A DNA stretch of 64,000 bases from Orthonyx spaldingii (taxonomy: Eukaryota > Chordata > Aves > Passeriformes > Orthonychidae): contig VZTJ01001444.1 in NCBI GenBank assembly GCA_013397795.1, positions 1-64,000 of the forward strand, given 5' to 3'. Position numbers and translations under genes: made by a program. Shown here in pieces: positions 11,843-24,256 of the stretch. Each line of letters starts with the position of its first letter. Within the stretch, counting starts at the first letter, position 1. The notes below the pieces were generated by a model. It was not told where the DNA came from, made no database searches, and was given only the letters and a program-made list of their open reading frames with translations.

Positions 11843-12310
11843 TCTGCACCCAAAGTTGTTACTGTCTCTTTAAGACCCTGCAGCTGGAAAACAGAAACGG
11901 GGTAGGAGAGGAGGGGTGCCAAAGGCACTTTTAAAGTTGGGTCTCCCAGGCATCTCACTCTGTTGCCTCGTAGCATTTGCTGAAGATGGAGGCTCTGCTT
12001 CAGAGGGAGTTACTTCAGGGAAGTTTCTGAGCTTGCAACTGTAGCAACTCAGAAAAATTGCATTTCACAATTAGAACCTGTTTCAGAGTGAAGTTTGCGA
12101 ACTCTGTAGGTCCCTGGGGCTGTGCCCCCCCACGTGGATGCCAGGTTCTTCCCCGCCCCCCAACCCTCAGCACACCTGCAGCATGGAGGACAGAAGCACC
12201 AACACCAGTGGAGTCCAGCAGGCAGCAGGAGGAAGCAGCTGGTGGTGGAGCTGACTCCCCAATGTGCCAAGAATTCCCATCTAACGCTAGAACTGCTTCA
12301 CAGTGTTATC
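11843..12310 (+). repeat. LTR-like tandem unit B
   Basis: Second copy of 11307-11793, joined to it through 'accttcacaagag...ccctttgt' and a single N at 11842. The same joining words recur at 12776-12823, so the ancestral element continued there after 'gttatc'. Confidence 0.85.
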
Positions 12311-12775
12311 GACAAAAGTCTCTTAAAGCCAATTATGGTGAATAAAAAAAATTTATTAAGCAAGCGATATACAGGCAAACCAGAGCTGGGGCAGCCGTGG
12401 GGATTCGTGTCCCTCGAAAGCAGCTCGCGGGCTTCTCTGTCCCTTCCGTTTTCTTATCTTCTTTTGGTTTCTGGCTGACGTGCTTTTCCTGGAGTGCTCT
12501 GCTTCTGTGCCACGGTGTTGCTAGGGGGTCTTTTCTGCCTCCTGGTGGTCTTGGGGATGAAGATAGTGAGTCTTCCTCAGTGACCTTCCAATGCCCTCTT
12601 GCTGTAAGCATGCGTAGTGCTCCTGTGGTTACACAATTGTCAGTACAATATACATTGTTTATTCTAGCGGATGTCTGTAGTTAAATGCTCCGGTGGGGGT
12701 TGCTGGAAAACTCATACTGATTATTTAAGATTTGATTGACAAACACTGCTGATGTGTATCACAGTAGGGGTCCCA
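12311..12775 (-). mobile_element. Probable nested LTR interrupting the LTR-like element
   Basis: In unit A 'gttatc' is followed directly by 'accttcacaagag'. In unit B these words are separated by 465 bp. On the minus strand the inserted piece has AATAAA (from 'tttatt' near 12350) shortly before its end, 'aagagacttttgtcgataaca', which looks like the R-U5 end of an LTR. No target-site duplication could be identified. Confidence 0.45.
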
Positions 12776-13250
12776 CCTTCACAAGAGAATTCTTTTTGTC
12801 TGCCATGCTTTTTTCCCTTTGTCTCCCAGACTGCATGGTTGACTGGGGAGTGATATCTTGAGATAGAGAGCTGATTTTACCTTTGTCTTTCAAGACGTGC
12901 TCGCCTGGAGGGCACCATCTTGGGGGGAGGGTCTGATGCCATTTTTCCCTTTGTCTCCCTACACACTGTTGATGGTGGGAGCCAACATCTTGGAAGGGGG
13001 CGGTACCCCGCCATTTTGGATGTCTGGTTTTTCCTGTGCAGTTCATGAGATTTAGCAGTTTTGTAGATAGTGATTATTTACTGGATTTTTTTCAGGGGTG
13101 GGTTGTTAGTTGTTTTGGGGGGGCTTTGCCTACTGCTGTTTCACTTGTTAGTAAACTGTTATTTTTTCACTTACATCTACTTGTATTCCTTCTTTATTTG
13201 TGGAAAGGGGTTGGTTGAAACTAAGCAGAGGTAACTCATTTTAGTGTCCA
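12776..13250 (+). repeat. 3' part of the LTR-like element
   Basis: Continues from 'accttcacaagagaattc' through a G-rich body to 'tagtaaactgttattttttcac...atctacttgta...ggttggttgaaac...gtaactcatt'. This matches the reverse complement of 5485-5590. Confidence 0.6.
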
Positions 13251-13964
13251 CCTATTTAAATTGACTTAACCTAAGACACATACAAATAGCAAAGTTGTTG
13301 GTAATTGCAGTGTAACACTAAGTGGGGAAGTTTATTATATAGCTTATGTCTTTAGCCTTATGTTTACTACATCTATAATAGGTGATATTATTAGACTGTT
13401 AAAAAACAAATTAGGTATTCCTGAAAGACTCCTTAATTAAAAGGGAAAAAAAAATCTATATAAGTAACTTGCAAAAATAAAAGTGGTACTTTATTTCAGA
13501 GCCTCAAAACTCTGAAAGAGGGATGGGATTTCTGTTTCACAAATGTATTAATAGAATAATTATTATTTGTTTAGCTTATCCATTTGTCTGCCCAGTCTGG
13601 ATGTAGCTTTCGCTGAATTTCCTCTCAAACCTAAGAAAATCCATGAATTAGTGGCATTTATTCCCCAGCATGGAAATTCTGTTTTCTGTCTTCATGGGCA
13701 GTTAGATTATTCATCACTCACTTGCAGGAACAATAATCTTTTAATCTGTGTACTTCAACCCCAAACACTCGCTCTAGTGCACATCCAGTTTTGAGAGGTG
13801 CAGTCAACATTGGTATGTGGATGTCTCTTGCCATCAAGAACCATCATGCAGCAATAGCTTTGTCCTCTGGGTCACTACCATGGATCAAATAAAGCCTTGG
13901 GGTACCTTAATCAAGAAAAGTTGGACTTCAGGCAAAAACCAGTTGGTAAAGATTATCATGGTAA
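13251..13964. other. Intergenic, no supported feature
   Basis: AT-rich sequence with no recognisable repeat or exon. Confidence 0.4.
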
Positions 13965-13969
13965 CAAGT

Positions 13970-14894
13970 TGTCATGATCTGGTTATTAAGGTTCTTAGAA
14001 ATACCTCTGCCTGAATTAAGGTGCAAACGAGACCATATGCCAGTGACAATAGTATGGGTTTTATTTGATAGTAAATATGAGAGAGAGAGAGAGAGAGAAA
14101 AAAGAGAAAGCAGTAGGAGAAAGAGGGTGACAGAGACAGAACAAGGAAATTATCACCACTCCATGGATCCCAACGGTGCTCCACTGACCCTCTCCAGCTG
14201 GTCTTCTTGGTGGTGAAGGTCCCCCCAAAAAGCATAGAATGCCATAGGTTAATATACCCTCGAGCCAGGTGGTGATGTCCAGGCATGTCCCTTGGGGGGG
14301 CGGGGAGAGGGAGGGGAGGTTTGCCATTGTCTCTTGCAACAGACTTTGGACCTGCTGCATCACGTGCAGTCCTGTGGTGCAAGGCTTCTGGGGAGCGCTT
14401 TGGGGAGTCTTTGATGTATTAGGACTCCCCCTCAGCTGCTTCTCATGTGAGTGTCCCGTGGATGTGGCCTGTGGAGTTGGAGGTTCCACAGGTAGGCCAG
14501 TTTATATATGGGCGGATGGGTGTTCAGTGTCTCTGACCAGAGGTTATGCCACNCACGCACTTCAAAACCTCCTCCGCTCCCACCTCGGTTGGGAGGGAGT
14601 CTGTGTAAATCTGGCTTCTGTGAAGTGTGCTCTCCCCAGCTCCAAACTCAGACGAGGATGGTTCTCAGTGCAGCTGGTGGCTTTGGCCTTTTGTGGATGC
14701 ATACCTTTGCCTCAGCCTGAGATGAGTGAACAATAGGTTTCCCTTTATCTAACCTTAGTAGTTTGACTTACAGTCCAAAGTTCCAGTCAGGCTCAGGCAG
14801 GCTTCTTTGGCTGTAGTGTCTTTATACAGTCTTTGTTCTAATGAGCAAAACTTTATATCAGTGTTTGAGGCATGAACTATTTCAGTCCCTGACA
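13970..14894 (-). mobile_element. Solo LTR, family 1, copy B, with 5-bp target-site duplication
   Basis: The 925-bp reverse-oriented relative of 7629-8562 starts (minus strand) TGTCAGGGACTGAA and ends GATCATGACA. CAAGT flanks it on both sides (13965-13969 and 14895-14899). It carries a (GA)n run at 14079-14098 and a single N at 14553. No internal retroviral sequence is present. Confidence 0.9.
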
Positions 14895-14899
14895 CAAGT

Positions 14900-16162
14900 A
14901 ATATAAACTGCCTTTTTTTTCTTTTTTATTTTGGATAGTTCAAGAGTTCTGTAGCCTTTCTTAACTCTGAGCACTCATTAAAGGAACATTTTAACACCAA
15001 ATGTGTCAAATTAAAAGGCAGACAAATTATTAATATTTTCAGACAATCTGAGTCTGTTAGCAAATCTCAGAAAGTACTGAGGATCTGATGCATGCTACTA
15101 AAGCTAGGGAGACACACACCAATCACAGCAGGCTTTATATCAGCTCCTGAATGCACACAAAATATTTAAAATGAGACTGTTTCCCAAGAGTGTATCCCTC
15201 ATATGTCATATGATTAAATGCTATACAGAACAATTTTAGCAGTACCACTCCCACATTTATCTGGAAGAAACTTGCGCTTTTTGTTACTTCTGGCCTGAGA
15301 TACCGAAAGCAAAAATGGTTTGTCTCAGAAAAAAAAAAACCCCAAATCCAAAAAAACCTCAACATTTTTCTCTGCAGATGCTCAGAGCAAATGGTGTCTG
15401 TCAGCTTCTCAGTAACAGAAATGACTATCCAGTTTTTTTCCCAATTTGTGCTGCAGAAATTACATTAAAAGAAATTTCTGGAATTCTTTAGAAATTACGT
15501 AATTGCCCTAACAATACAGATTATAGCTATTTATTACTTTTTTCCTGCTAGTGCAATTATTCTTGAGTGGCTGTGTGGATGCATCAAAAATAATAAAACA
15601 GACTAGAAATAACTATTTTCCTGAAATACTTTATCAGCTGTTACAAACTTAATGCCTTTTGAACAAAATCACAGAAAGAACTGAAAGTGTCTTCCCAGGC
15701 CTTTCCAAGAGAGAAGAGAATCTGAACCACTCTGGCAACAGCATGTAGCAGATACAAAGGGCATTTGCTTTGACTAGGAACTATAATCAAAAATGATTAC
15801 TTGAAGCCCATTGGACAAAATCAAAATAGTCCCTTAAAATATATGTAATAAACATGTATCAAAAACTAGATATAAAAGTTTAAATTTTGATAGATTGGAC
15901 ATTTTGGAGAACTGCTCTTTGGTGTTAGGAAGAACCATAATTTGTCCCAGTTTTTCAGAGGTATGTAATAATATTTCTTTCATCGAAGAGAATACAGGTG
16001 AACACTCTGGAATGCTTTCTCACTTATGGACAACATTTCACACTTTTCTATACAAACTGAGTTTTATGACATTTTCAAACATTCAGTATTAATCAAATGA
16101 ACAGTAGCTTTTTATTGACAGCAGTAAAATGGATTTGTTAAAATGTGGAGACAGCGCATTGA
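14900..16162. other. Intergenic, no supported feature
   Basis: AT-rich and gene-free as far as can be read. Only short open frames without family resemblance. Confidence 0.4.
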
Positions 16163-16167
16163 AGCAG

Positions 16168-17511
16168 TGTCGTGGTTTTAAATAACTCATGAAAATCATT
16201 CAAGGGGCTCATGAGTTGAGAGTAAGAATGGTGGGAGAAACATTTTAAGGCAAAAACAAGGTTCAGTTTAAAATTATCAGGTAAATTTATTAACAGGATT
16301 AGAAGAAGATAATAAGCAGTAAAATAAGTATTTAAAACACTTTTTTCCCCTCCTCCCAATCTTTCCATCTTTCTCACTGAACATGTCGGGTACAAAGCAT
16401 GGAGGAGGTTCTCTCCATTGTACCATGGGGTCCTTCTCACAGGGGAGACTCTAACGTTGTGTGCAGTAGTTTTCCCAAGACTGCTGCAGGCAAGTCGCTT
16501 GTCCAGAATACAGTTTTTTATAGCTACTTTTAGCACCCACATCGCTCCAGCATGCATATCCCGTTCACAGGCTGTGAGTGGACTTCTGTACTTCTTGTGG
16601 ACTCCATGGGCTGCAGGGGGACAGCTTGCCTCACTATAGTCCTCACCATGGCCCGCAGAAGGAACCCAGCTCTAACAGCTAGTGCAACGCCTCTCCCTCT
16701 CTCTTTACCGACCCTGGTGTCCGCCATGTCCTCACTTTCTTCTCTTCTCCGACTAAAAGGAAAACAAAAGAAAAAAGAAACACAAACACCACTGTTAACA
16801 AGTTTTATCAGTTCAAAGACTTCAGTGAGATTTTGCAGTGCTGAGAAGCTGATATCATTTGAGTTCCGCACTAGGGAATTGTTCGTCATGCCTCCACTGT
16901 CGGCCCCAGCTGCTGCGCCTGGGTTCAGTCGCCACGCATGGCAACAGCACGTGGCCACCATGCATGGCCACATCATGAGCCTGTGGTTCAGTGGCTCCGG
17001 GCTCCCCGCGGTTCGGTGGCTCCGGGCTTTCCTGCAGCTCAGTGGCTCTGGGTTTTCTCGTAGCTCAGCAGCTCTAGGTTTCCTGCAGCCTGGCAGCTCC
17101 AGGTTTATTGCGGCCTGGCGGCTCCAGGTTTTGCTGCTGCTTTTCTCCTGCAGGGTGCTGGGCATGCCGGCGGCTGCAGCAGTCTGCCACACTGGGAATG
17201 CCGGTGGCCCCATGGCCATGCAACCCCGGCCACATGGCTGCAGCCCCTCGCGGGGGGGGACCAGGAAGGGGTGGCCACCACCATTTCTTCCTTCCCTTTG
17301 GTTCAAATGCTCTTAAATATGTTATCACAGAGGCGTTACTAACTGCTCTAATTGGCTCAGCAACACGTCTGTCCCAGAGCCCAACAGGATTGGTTCTGTC
17401 GGGCATGGCACAGGCTTTTCAGCAAGCTTTCACAAAAGCCCCCTCTGTGGCTCCTTCCCTCTTTTTCCTGCCACACACAAACAAAGAAACAGACTATGCA
17501 CGGCCAACACA
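16168..17511 (-). mobile_element. Long solo LTR (1.34 kb) with 5-bp target-site duplication
   Basis: On the minus strand the element starts TGTGTTGGCC and ends CCACGACA. AGCAG flanks both ends (16163-16167 and 17512-17516). A TATA-like 'ctataaaaaac' is at about 16510-16520, and AATAAA ('tttatt' on +) near 16288. It is GC-rich with an internal tandem repeat at 16989-17132. Long open frames on both strands (about 250 codons) come from its GC-rich body and are not genes. No internal domain survives. Confidence 0.8.
16989..17132 (+). repeat. Degenerate ~26-bp tandem repeat in the long LTR
   Basis: Five to six units of the pattern 'cagtggctccgggctttcctgcagct', with drift to 'cagcagctctaggtttcctgcagcct' and 'ggcggctccaggttt'. 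It lies in the U3-like part of the LTR at 16168-17511. Confidence 0.8.
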
Positions 17512-17516
17512 AGCAG

Positions 17517-18189
17517 TCATATAATTTTTGAAGTAGATCGTTCAGCTGCAAAACACAATGTACATTTCAGGAAAGGAAAACAAATTTACAAGAACTTCAA
17601 TTCAGCCTTGTTTGTTTCTATTGGGCTGGAAATCCCTGTCTCTCCATAATTACTGTGTTTATAAATATCCCAGCCAGGCCCCACCAGGCTTCCCTCAATC
17701 CCCAACACTAATTTAGCATTTTTGTGTAGCTTGCATTTCTGTAATGAAAATAAACTGAATAGAATTTCCCTCTAGAAACAGGATCTATTTCAATAGCCAA
17801 ACAAAAAATTATAACCAATTTAACTTCTGTAGTACAAATGCTCCAGTGCAGTTACCCAGACTCAAGATTTTTTTGTGACACAGTCACAACTGCAGAAGCT
17901 CCCTTCATCCTGGAAAGAGGCTCTGAACAAAAGTGTAGTTTTATGATTTTGCTCTTTTTACCTCAAGAAAGACACTAGAACCACTCCAGTTCAAAAAAGA
18001 AGCTGAGTCATGGGAAAACACAGACAATCAAAACACAGGCATAGGAGAACCCAACCAAATGTGGAACCAACCTACACTTTATGAATTCAGGAAAAGAATT
18101 TTGCCTACTCTGAAAGGGTCTCCTTGTTAGAAGGCTGGATTACATGTAATTAAATGCAAGTACACACTTTTACACAAGAAATTTGTCTG
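17517..18189. other. Intergenic, no supported feature
   Basis: No exon or clear repeat recognised. Confidence 0.4.
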
Positions 18190-18940
18190 TATGAGGATCA
18201 ACAAGGTGAAGTGCCAGGTCCAGCACTTGGGTCACAACAACCCTATCCAGAGTGGGAAGAGAGAGACTGGAAAAGCTGCTCGGTGGAAAAGGCCCTGCAA
18301 GTGTTACTCAACAGAAGCTGAACATGAGCCAGATTGTACCCAAGTGGCCAAGAAGTTCAATGGCATCCTGGCCTGTACCAGAAATACTGTGGCCAGCAGG
18401 ACTTGGGCAGTGATCGTCCATCTGTACTCAGCACTCAGAGTGCTCACATCATGTGTCCAGTTTTGGGCCCCTCACTACAAGAAAGACATTGAGGTGCTGG
18501 AGCACGTCCCAAGAAGGGCAACAAAACTGGTGAATGGTCTGGAGAACAAGTCTTATGAAGAATGACTGAGGGAGCTGGGGTATTTAGCCCGGAGAAAGTA
18601 AGCTCTGGGGCAGCCTTATCACTGCCTACAATACCATAAGGAGGTTGTAGCCATGTGGGTATTGGTCTCTTCTCCCAGGTAGCAAGTGACAGGAAGAGAG
18701 GAAACGGCCTCAAGTTGTACTGGGGTGGTTTAGATTAAATATTAGCAAAAATCTCTTCACTGAATAGGCTGCCCAGGGAAGTGTGGGATCACCATCCCTG
18801 GAACTGTTCAAAAGGTGTATGGATGTGGCACTTGGTGATATGGTTTAGTGGTGAACATGGCAGTGTTAGGTTACTAGTTGGATTCCATGATCTTAGAGGT
18901 CTTTGCCAACCTTAACAATTTTATGATTTTATGATTCCAG
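18190..18940 (+). mobile_element. CR1 LINE 3' fragment, plus strand
   Basis: The translation contains the CR1 reverse-transcriptase C-terminal words KVKCQVQHLGHNNP, VQFWAPHYKKDIE and RRATKLVNGLE, followed by a 3' UTR ending in 'gattccatgatcttagagg...aattttatgattttatgattcc', the typical CR1 3' tail. It is 5'-truncated and has frame breaks, so it cannot make a protein. Confidence 0.9.
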
Positions 18941-19019
18941 TTAAGATCACAAGTAGAAATAAATCTAACCTCATTCCCTCCGAATTAGTATAATTTTGAA
19001 ATTAAGGGGCTTTCAGGCA

Positions 19020-19835
19020 ATGATATGAGGAAAGGAATAACAATTCTTTACTAATATATATCTATATATCAAGGCAGAGAAACAACAATGGTAACCACAA
19101 CAAACAAGAACACAGTAAAAAACCCAATAGACAGTCTCTTCCCGCTGTCAGCAATCGGGCGGGACAGGTGTGATGACTCCTCCTGGGCTGCAGGGGGCGC
19201 TGTGGTGCGAGTTTCAGCCATTTCCCTCCACGCGGTAATGGCTGATGTGGCCAGCAGGAAGGAGTGGAGACAGGGCTTCCTCTACGCAAAAAGCCTGAAG
19301 GTGTAGCAGAGGTACGGCAGGGCTGAGCAGGGCAGCCAGGCTCCCGAACCATGGCTGGCAGANAAACCCTGACGATGTAGCAGAGGTACGGCAAGGCTGA
19401 GCAGGGCAGCCAGGCTCCCGAACCATGGCTGGCAGAGGCTGGCTCCCTGGAAGGAGGAAGAGGGCTCAGGGATCCCACGGTTTTCCTTCCCCCGAGCACC
19501 GGAGCAGACGGTGAAGTGTTGATGGCTCGGTGGAGTAGGGTGTTAAATAAGTCCCAGTGCAACAGCCGCTCTTATGAGCAGAGCTCTACTCACGGTAGAA
19601 GCAAGCAGCAGGAGACAGAACCCCACAGCGGTGACAAGTCCTCGCCAGAGCAACTGCAGCCTCTCTCCCCTCCGAATGCTGAGCAGCAAAGCACACGAGC
19701 AGCTTCCCCAGCCCCCTTTTCCCAGTTCAGTTCTCGCAATATCCTTCGCCCCCTCCTAGATGGAATCTCCAATAAGGGAGTAGTCACATCTTTACCCAAG
19801 TAGCTTTCGTCTTTCTTAAGTACCCAGTGGTTACA
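19020..19835 (-). repeat. Probable LTR, GC-rich, minus strand
   Basis: A GC-rich block (about 19140-19760) next to an AT-rich end containing 'ggaataacaattctttactaat'. This resembles the R-U5 part of the avian LTRs seen elsewhere in the window ('caatttactggaaacagcaat' at 45610). Candidate ends are TG at 19020 and ACA near 19834. No target-site duplication was found. It includes a 61-bp tandem duplication around a single N. Confidence 0.4.
19302..19436 (+). repeat. 61-bp direct duplication around a single N
   Basis: 19302-19362 and 19376-19436 match at 60 of 61 positions ('cggcagggc' versus 'cggcaaggc'). The N at 19363 lies at the end of the first copy, which suggests a faulty join. Confidence 0.9.
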
Positions 19836-21329
19836 GTATCTTAGTAACATATGGGCAAAAATTCTCTAAGATAAGAAAAACAAAAGGAAGAATTCTAAAC
19901 CCCAACATATACCTTAATAATGAAATAAAACTCCAATATTTTATTAATCTTTTGAAGGCTCTTTAGAAAAAGTGTCATCAACATGTGGTAACATTCATTT
20001 AGTCAAGTGTGTGTGGTTTGCAGTTAAAAAATGAGGGAAATGTCAAAAATTATGTTGAACTTCCATGCTGAAGTATTTAGGATCTTATTTGCCAAAATAT
20101 CTAGACTGGCAATAAATTCATCCTTAACTTGAAGTGTTCCTTATTAAAATCAGTGGACTTCATAAGAATATGTTTAACTGGGCTAGAAAAGAATGTGTTA
20201 AAGTCCTTTGAAAAACCAACACCCTGCACATATATTGTACAGATGTTTTGAGTTTGAGGAGCTATAGTTTTACATGACAAGGCTATAGTAATGGTGATCA
20301 GATGGAGCAACCTGTCTGCATGTAATGAGATTTCCATTCCACCAGTGCAACTGAACCAAATAAAAATTCATTTGTCAACTAGTACTAGTCTAGTGAGAAA
20401 GTGATTTTGTGTAAAAGAAAAATCCAAGTGAATAGGCTCTCTGCAGCCTCCTCTACCCTCTCTGTAAATACATTCATGCCTTGCAACTCACAGGCTATTG
20501 CAGAATGAAGGACATAATGTTTTGTGGGCATCTCATATTAAAATACTAACAACTCTAGCAACATATACCATACTTGAGGGAGTTTCATTTCCCCTCCAGT
20601 GAGCCTATCTTCTATCTGCCTTCACTATCTTCTGTGCAGTCCATCTGATGCAAACTCTAATTTCAATCATGGAAACTTACGGATTTTCATTCATTGAGAC
20701 TTTAACTTGAAATACTCAGACGGTGAATTTGCAAATAAGGGGAAATGTTCAAAGACTCAGAATGGAAGCTCACTCACAGAAACTACTGAAGGTACATGAT
20801 ATATGATACGTATAGACTAAGTTCAAAACCTCTTGCCTATCTCCCAGAGACAGAGAGACTATAAGATAGACAGAAAAGCATCACTGCAAAGACTACTGTT
20901 CCCTGAGAAACCAAAAAGAATACAAAAATTGCCTTTAACAGCATCAGTTGCAGACACAGGAGACTTTGTTTTCCTATTCTGTCTCAAGACCTGCTGCTAT
21001 CCCTGCCTGGAGGGCTGGAGCTCAAATGCATTACATGAAGCAGGCCAAGAAGAGAACATTCTGAGAACTATTTCTGGAAAGATTTGCAGTCATCATGGCT
21101 GACACACTCCATGGTGGAGATTTAATGAACCACAATGGTCTTCCTTATCTCTACTTCCTTAAACATTTTCCCCAAATATGGTTCAAAAAAACGTATCTTC
21201 AGACTAGAATGAAGCAAAGAACATGTTGTACATGCACCAGTTCTCCTACACCACTGAATGCATCCTTTCTGTTCAAAATGCTCTTGAATCTGATTTGGCA
21301 AATCTGAATCACCTCTAGGGGAGACAAGC
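19836..21329. other. Intergenic, no supported feature
   Basis: No exon or repeat recognised. Confidence 0.4.
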
Positions 21330-22505
21330 TTTGCAGGGATCACAGAAACACAGAATACGTAAGGTTGGAAGACACCACAGTGGGACACCTAGCTCAATCT
21401 CCCTGCTCACAGAAAGTTCCCTACAGTTAATTGGAAGTTTGTTTAGATGGCTTTTGAATATCCCCAGGGAAGGAGTCTCCACAACCTCTCTGGACAACCT
21501 ATTCCAGTGCTCAGTCACCTGCACAGTAAAGAAGTTCTTTCCCATGTTCAGGTGAAACTTTCTGTGTTCCAATTTCTGCCTATTGCCTTTCATCCTATTG
21601 CTCATCACCAAGAGCCTTGTTACTACCTCTTGATGTCTCCTTTCATATACTTCAGACATTGATAAGATCTGCTTTCAGTCCTCTCTCCTTCAGGCTAAAC
21701 AGTCCCAGCTCCCTCAGGCTCTCCTCATGAATGAGGTGCTCCAGTACCCTCATCATCTTTGTTGCCTTCCTTGGGACTTGCTCCAGGAGCTCCATGTCTC
21801 CCTTGTACTGAGGGGCCCAGAACCCAGTACTCCCTTGTACTGAGGGTCACAGCATGCCAGATGCAGACTCACCAGGGCTCCGTAGAGCAGCAGGATCACC
21901 TCCCATGACCTCCTGGCCACACTTCCTAATGCACCCCAAGACACCAGTGGATCTCTGCCACAAGGGCACGCTGCTGGCTTATGGACAGCTTGTTGCACAC
22001 CACGACCCCCTTCTCCAGAGCTGTTTCAGAGCAGATCAGCCCCCAGCCTATACTGGTGCATGTGGTTCTTTCTCCCCAGGTGCAGGACCCTGCTCTTGCC
22101 CTTGATGAATTTCAGAAGGCTCCTCTCTGACCAAGTCTCCAACCTGCTGCGATTCTTCTGAATGGCAGCACAACATTCTGGGGTATCGTTCACTTCTGGA
22201 TCCAGTACTTATGCCTGAGGGTAACCACAGGCCTCCAGCTAGACCCTGTGACACTGATCACAACCCTCTGAGACCTGCCATACAGCCCATTCTCAATCCA
22301 CCACACCATCTGCTCATCGAGCCCACACTTTCTGAACTTTCCTATCAGGATGTCATGGCAGACAGTGTCAAAAGTCTGGCTGAAGCCCAGGTAGACAACA
22401 TTCATTGCTCTCCCTTCATTTATCCAGCCAGTTATGCCATTGTAGAAGGCAATCATCTCCAATTTGGCTTCTTCCATAGTTATAATGACATGACAGTAAA
22501 CCATT
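21330..22505 (-). mobile_element. CR1 LINE fragment, minus strand (RT C-terminus and 3' UTR)
   Basis: Read on the minus strand from 22505 downward: VVYLGFSQTFDTV (reverse-transcriptase region), GKFRKCGLDEQMVWWIENGL, then KGKSRVLHLGRKNHMHQYRL near 22045-22120, and the 3' UTR ending at 'ttccaaccttacgtattctgtgtttctgtgatc' (21335-21370). Several frame breaks and internal deletions show that it is dead. Orientation is opposite to the CR1 at 18190. Confidence 0.92.
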
Positions 22506-23717
22506 AAAGTTCATAAAATATAAATCTGTTAAGAAAAACCAACTAATTGGCCAATGACCTGGTATGTAAAGTGGGGAAGTCCCAACATTCCTTTAGTGAA
22601 CTGCAATAAATTGTGCTTCAGATTGTAATGAATCAGGCAGTATATCAGGAAGTGAAAGATTAATTATTACGTAACTAGGAGTTGAAAACATGCATCCTAT
22701 CAGTCTAAACAAAGAACTGCCAAACATTCATGGTACCAGCCCACACACACTAACACAGTTTGTTACCCTGATGTAGAGATGTCCCTGCATTAATAGGAAG
22801 GCTAGAATTTAAATTTAAGCTTCTATCAGAGAAGCCAAGTGCACTGGAAATCCTTCACACATTTATTCACCACACACTGCACCCAGCTGTATAGCATATA
22901 TGTTTTACATATGAAGAACTGAAACATAGAGATATTTAAGTCCAGATGACATAAGCTATTTAGCCACCTAATCTGAGTGCAACATACCTCAGAGCCTGTG
23001 CCTAAATTATTTGAACTGGATCATTCATGATGCTTGCTCTAGAAACAGTATTTTTTCCATACCACACAGTGTTGAAATAATTTCAGTCTTACATTTAGTC
23101 ACTGGGAATTGGTCTATTTGAGAATGTAATTATGAAAAACAATAAAATAATCACACCCTCTCACAAGGGTTAATTGTGGTCCATTGCTTGTTCCCAGCTT
23201 TTTCTCTAGGAATACAGAGTAATACATTTTTCCACAGCTCTTCAGCGCCCTCTATTGTTGTATTTTTCTAATAAAAATGTCATTCTTTTTTAATTGCTGT
23301 GACATTAAGAAAATCAGACTATATGTAAAGGCTTTTTCTAATACAGCATAAAAATAAGGATCAGTAATGTAGTGTGTAACCAAAAAGCATGAAAAACAAG
23401 AGAAGGTTATAGGTAAGTTTCCATACCATGCCAAAAAGGGGAAAGAGGACGAAACCAAAAACATGAAGGGACACCAAGAGACACAAAGGTGATGGGAGTA
23501 TTTTATGAGGCACCTGTGTGAGAGTGTTAGAATATTTATTCCATGGTTATGTGATTGATCACATCCTATACTGGATGATAAAAAGAAAACGAAGGAGGCA
23601 AACACACAGATATAAACCCTGACTGATTAACATTAACAAAGACAGTAACCAGAAAAAAAAGAACAGAAAATACCTGGTCATTCATACTAATCGTTCGGCT
23701 ATCAATAAACAGCAGGC
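22506..23717. other. Intergenic, no supported feature
   Basis: AT-rich, no recognised feature. Confidence 0.4.
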
Positions 23718-24256
23718 TACATTGGTTTTGGCTGTGACACAATTAGTTTTCTTCATAGTAGCTCATATGGTGCTATGTTCTGGATTTGTGACCAGAACAG
23801 TGTTGATAACATAGTGATGGTTTTGTTATTGCTGAGCAGCACTTACACAGCGTCAAGGCATTACTCTCACACTGCCCAACCTGCAAATACACTGGGAGTG
23901 CACAAGAAATTGGTAGAGACACAGCTAGGACAGCTGACCCCAACTGACCAGAGGGATATGCATATCATACAGCATCGCATTCATCTCAGGGAAAAGAAGA
24001 AGGAAGAAAAGGGCATTTGGAGTTATGCAGTCTGTGTTCCCAAATAAGCGTTATGCATGATGGAGCCCTGCTCTCCTGGGAATGGTTAAACACCTATGCT
24101 CATGGGAAGTAGTGAATGAATTCTGTATTTTGCTCTGCTTATTAAGCTGTCTTTATCTCAACCCATGAATTTTTTCACTTTTACCCTTCCAATTCTCTCC
24201 CCTTTCCCACCAGGTGTGAGTGAATGTGAGTGGCTGCTTGCCAAGGTTAAGTGACA
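23718..24256 (+). mobile_element. Solo LTR, family 2, copy A
   Basis: Same family as 56461-57041. Shared words are 'ttggttttggct', 'ttaattttcttca.agtagct', 'tgctgag.ag..gcttacacagcatcaagg', 'gacagctgaccccaactgaccag', 'ttaagctgtctttatctcaaccca' and a 'ggttaa..gaca' end. It is more decayed, with a deletion just before the end. No target-site duplication was seen. Confidence 0.75.

Noticed and set aside
11441..12478. Paired ~95-118-codon open frames that look like duplicated genes
   Set aside because: The duplication belongs to an LTR-like repeat; the frames have no protein-family resemblance.
16530..17316. Overlapping ~250-codon open frames on both strands
   Set aside because: They lie inside a solo LTR with TG...CA ends and a target-site duplication, and consist largely of the 26-bp tandem repeat.
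22190..22504. 104-codon frame with reverse-transcriptase words
   Set aside because: It is real CR1 coding sequence but truncated and broken, so it is annotated as a LINE fragment and not as a gene.
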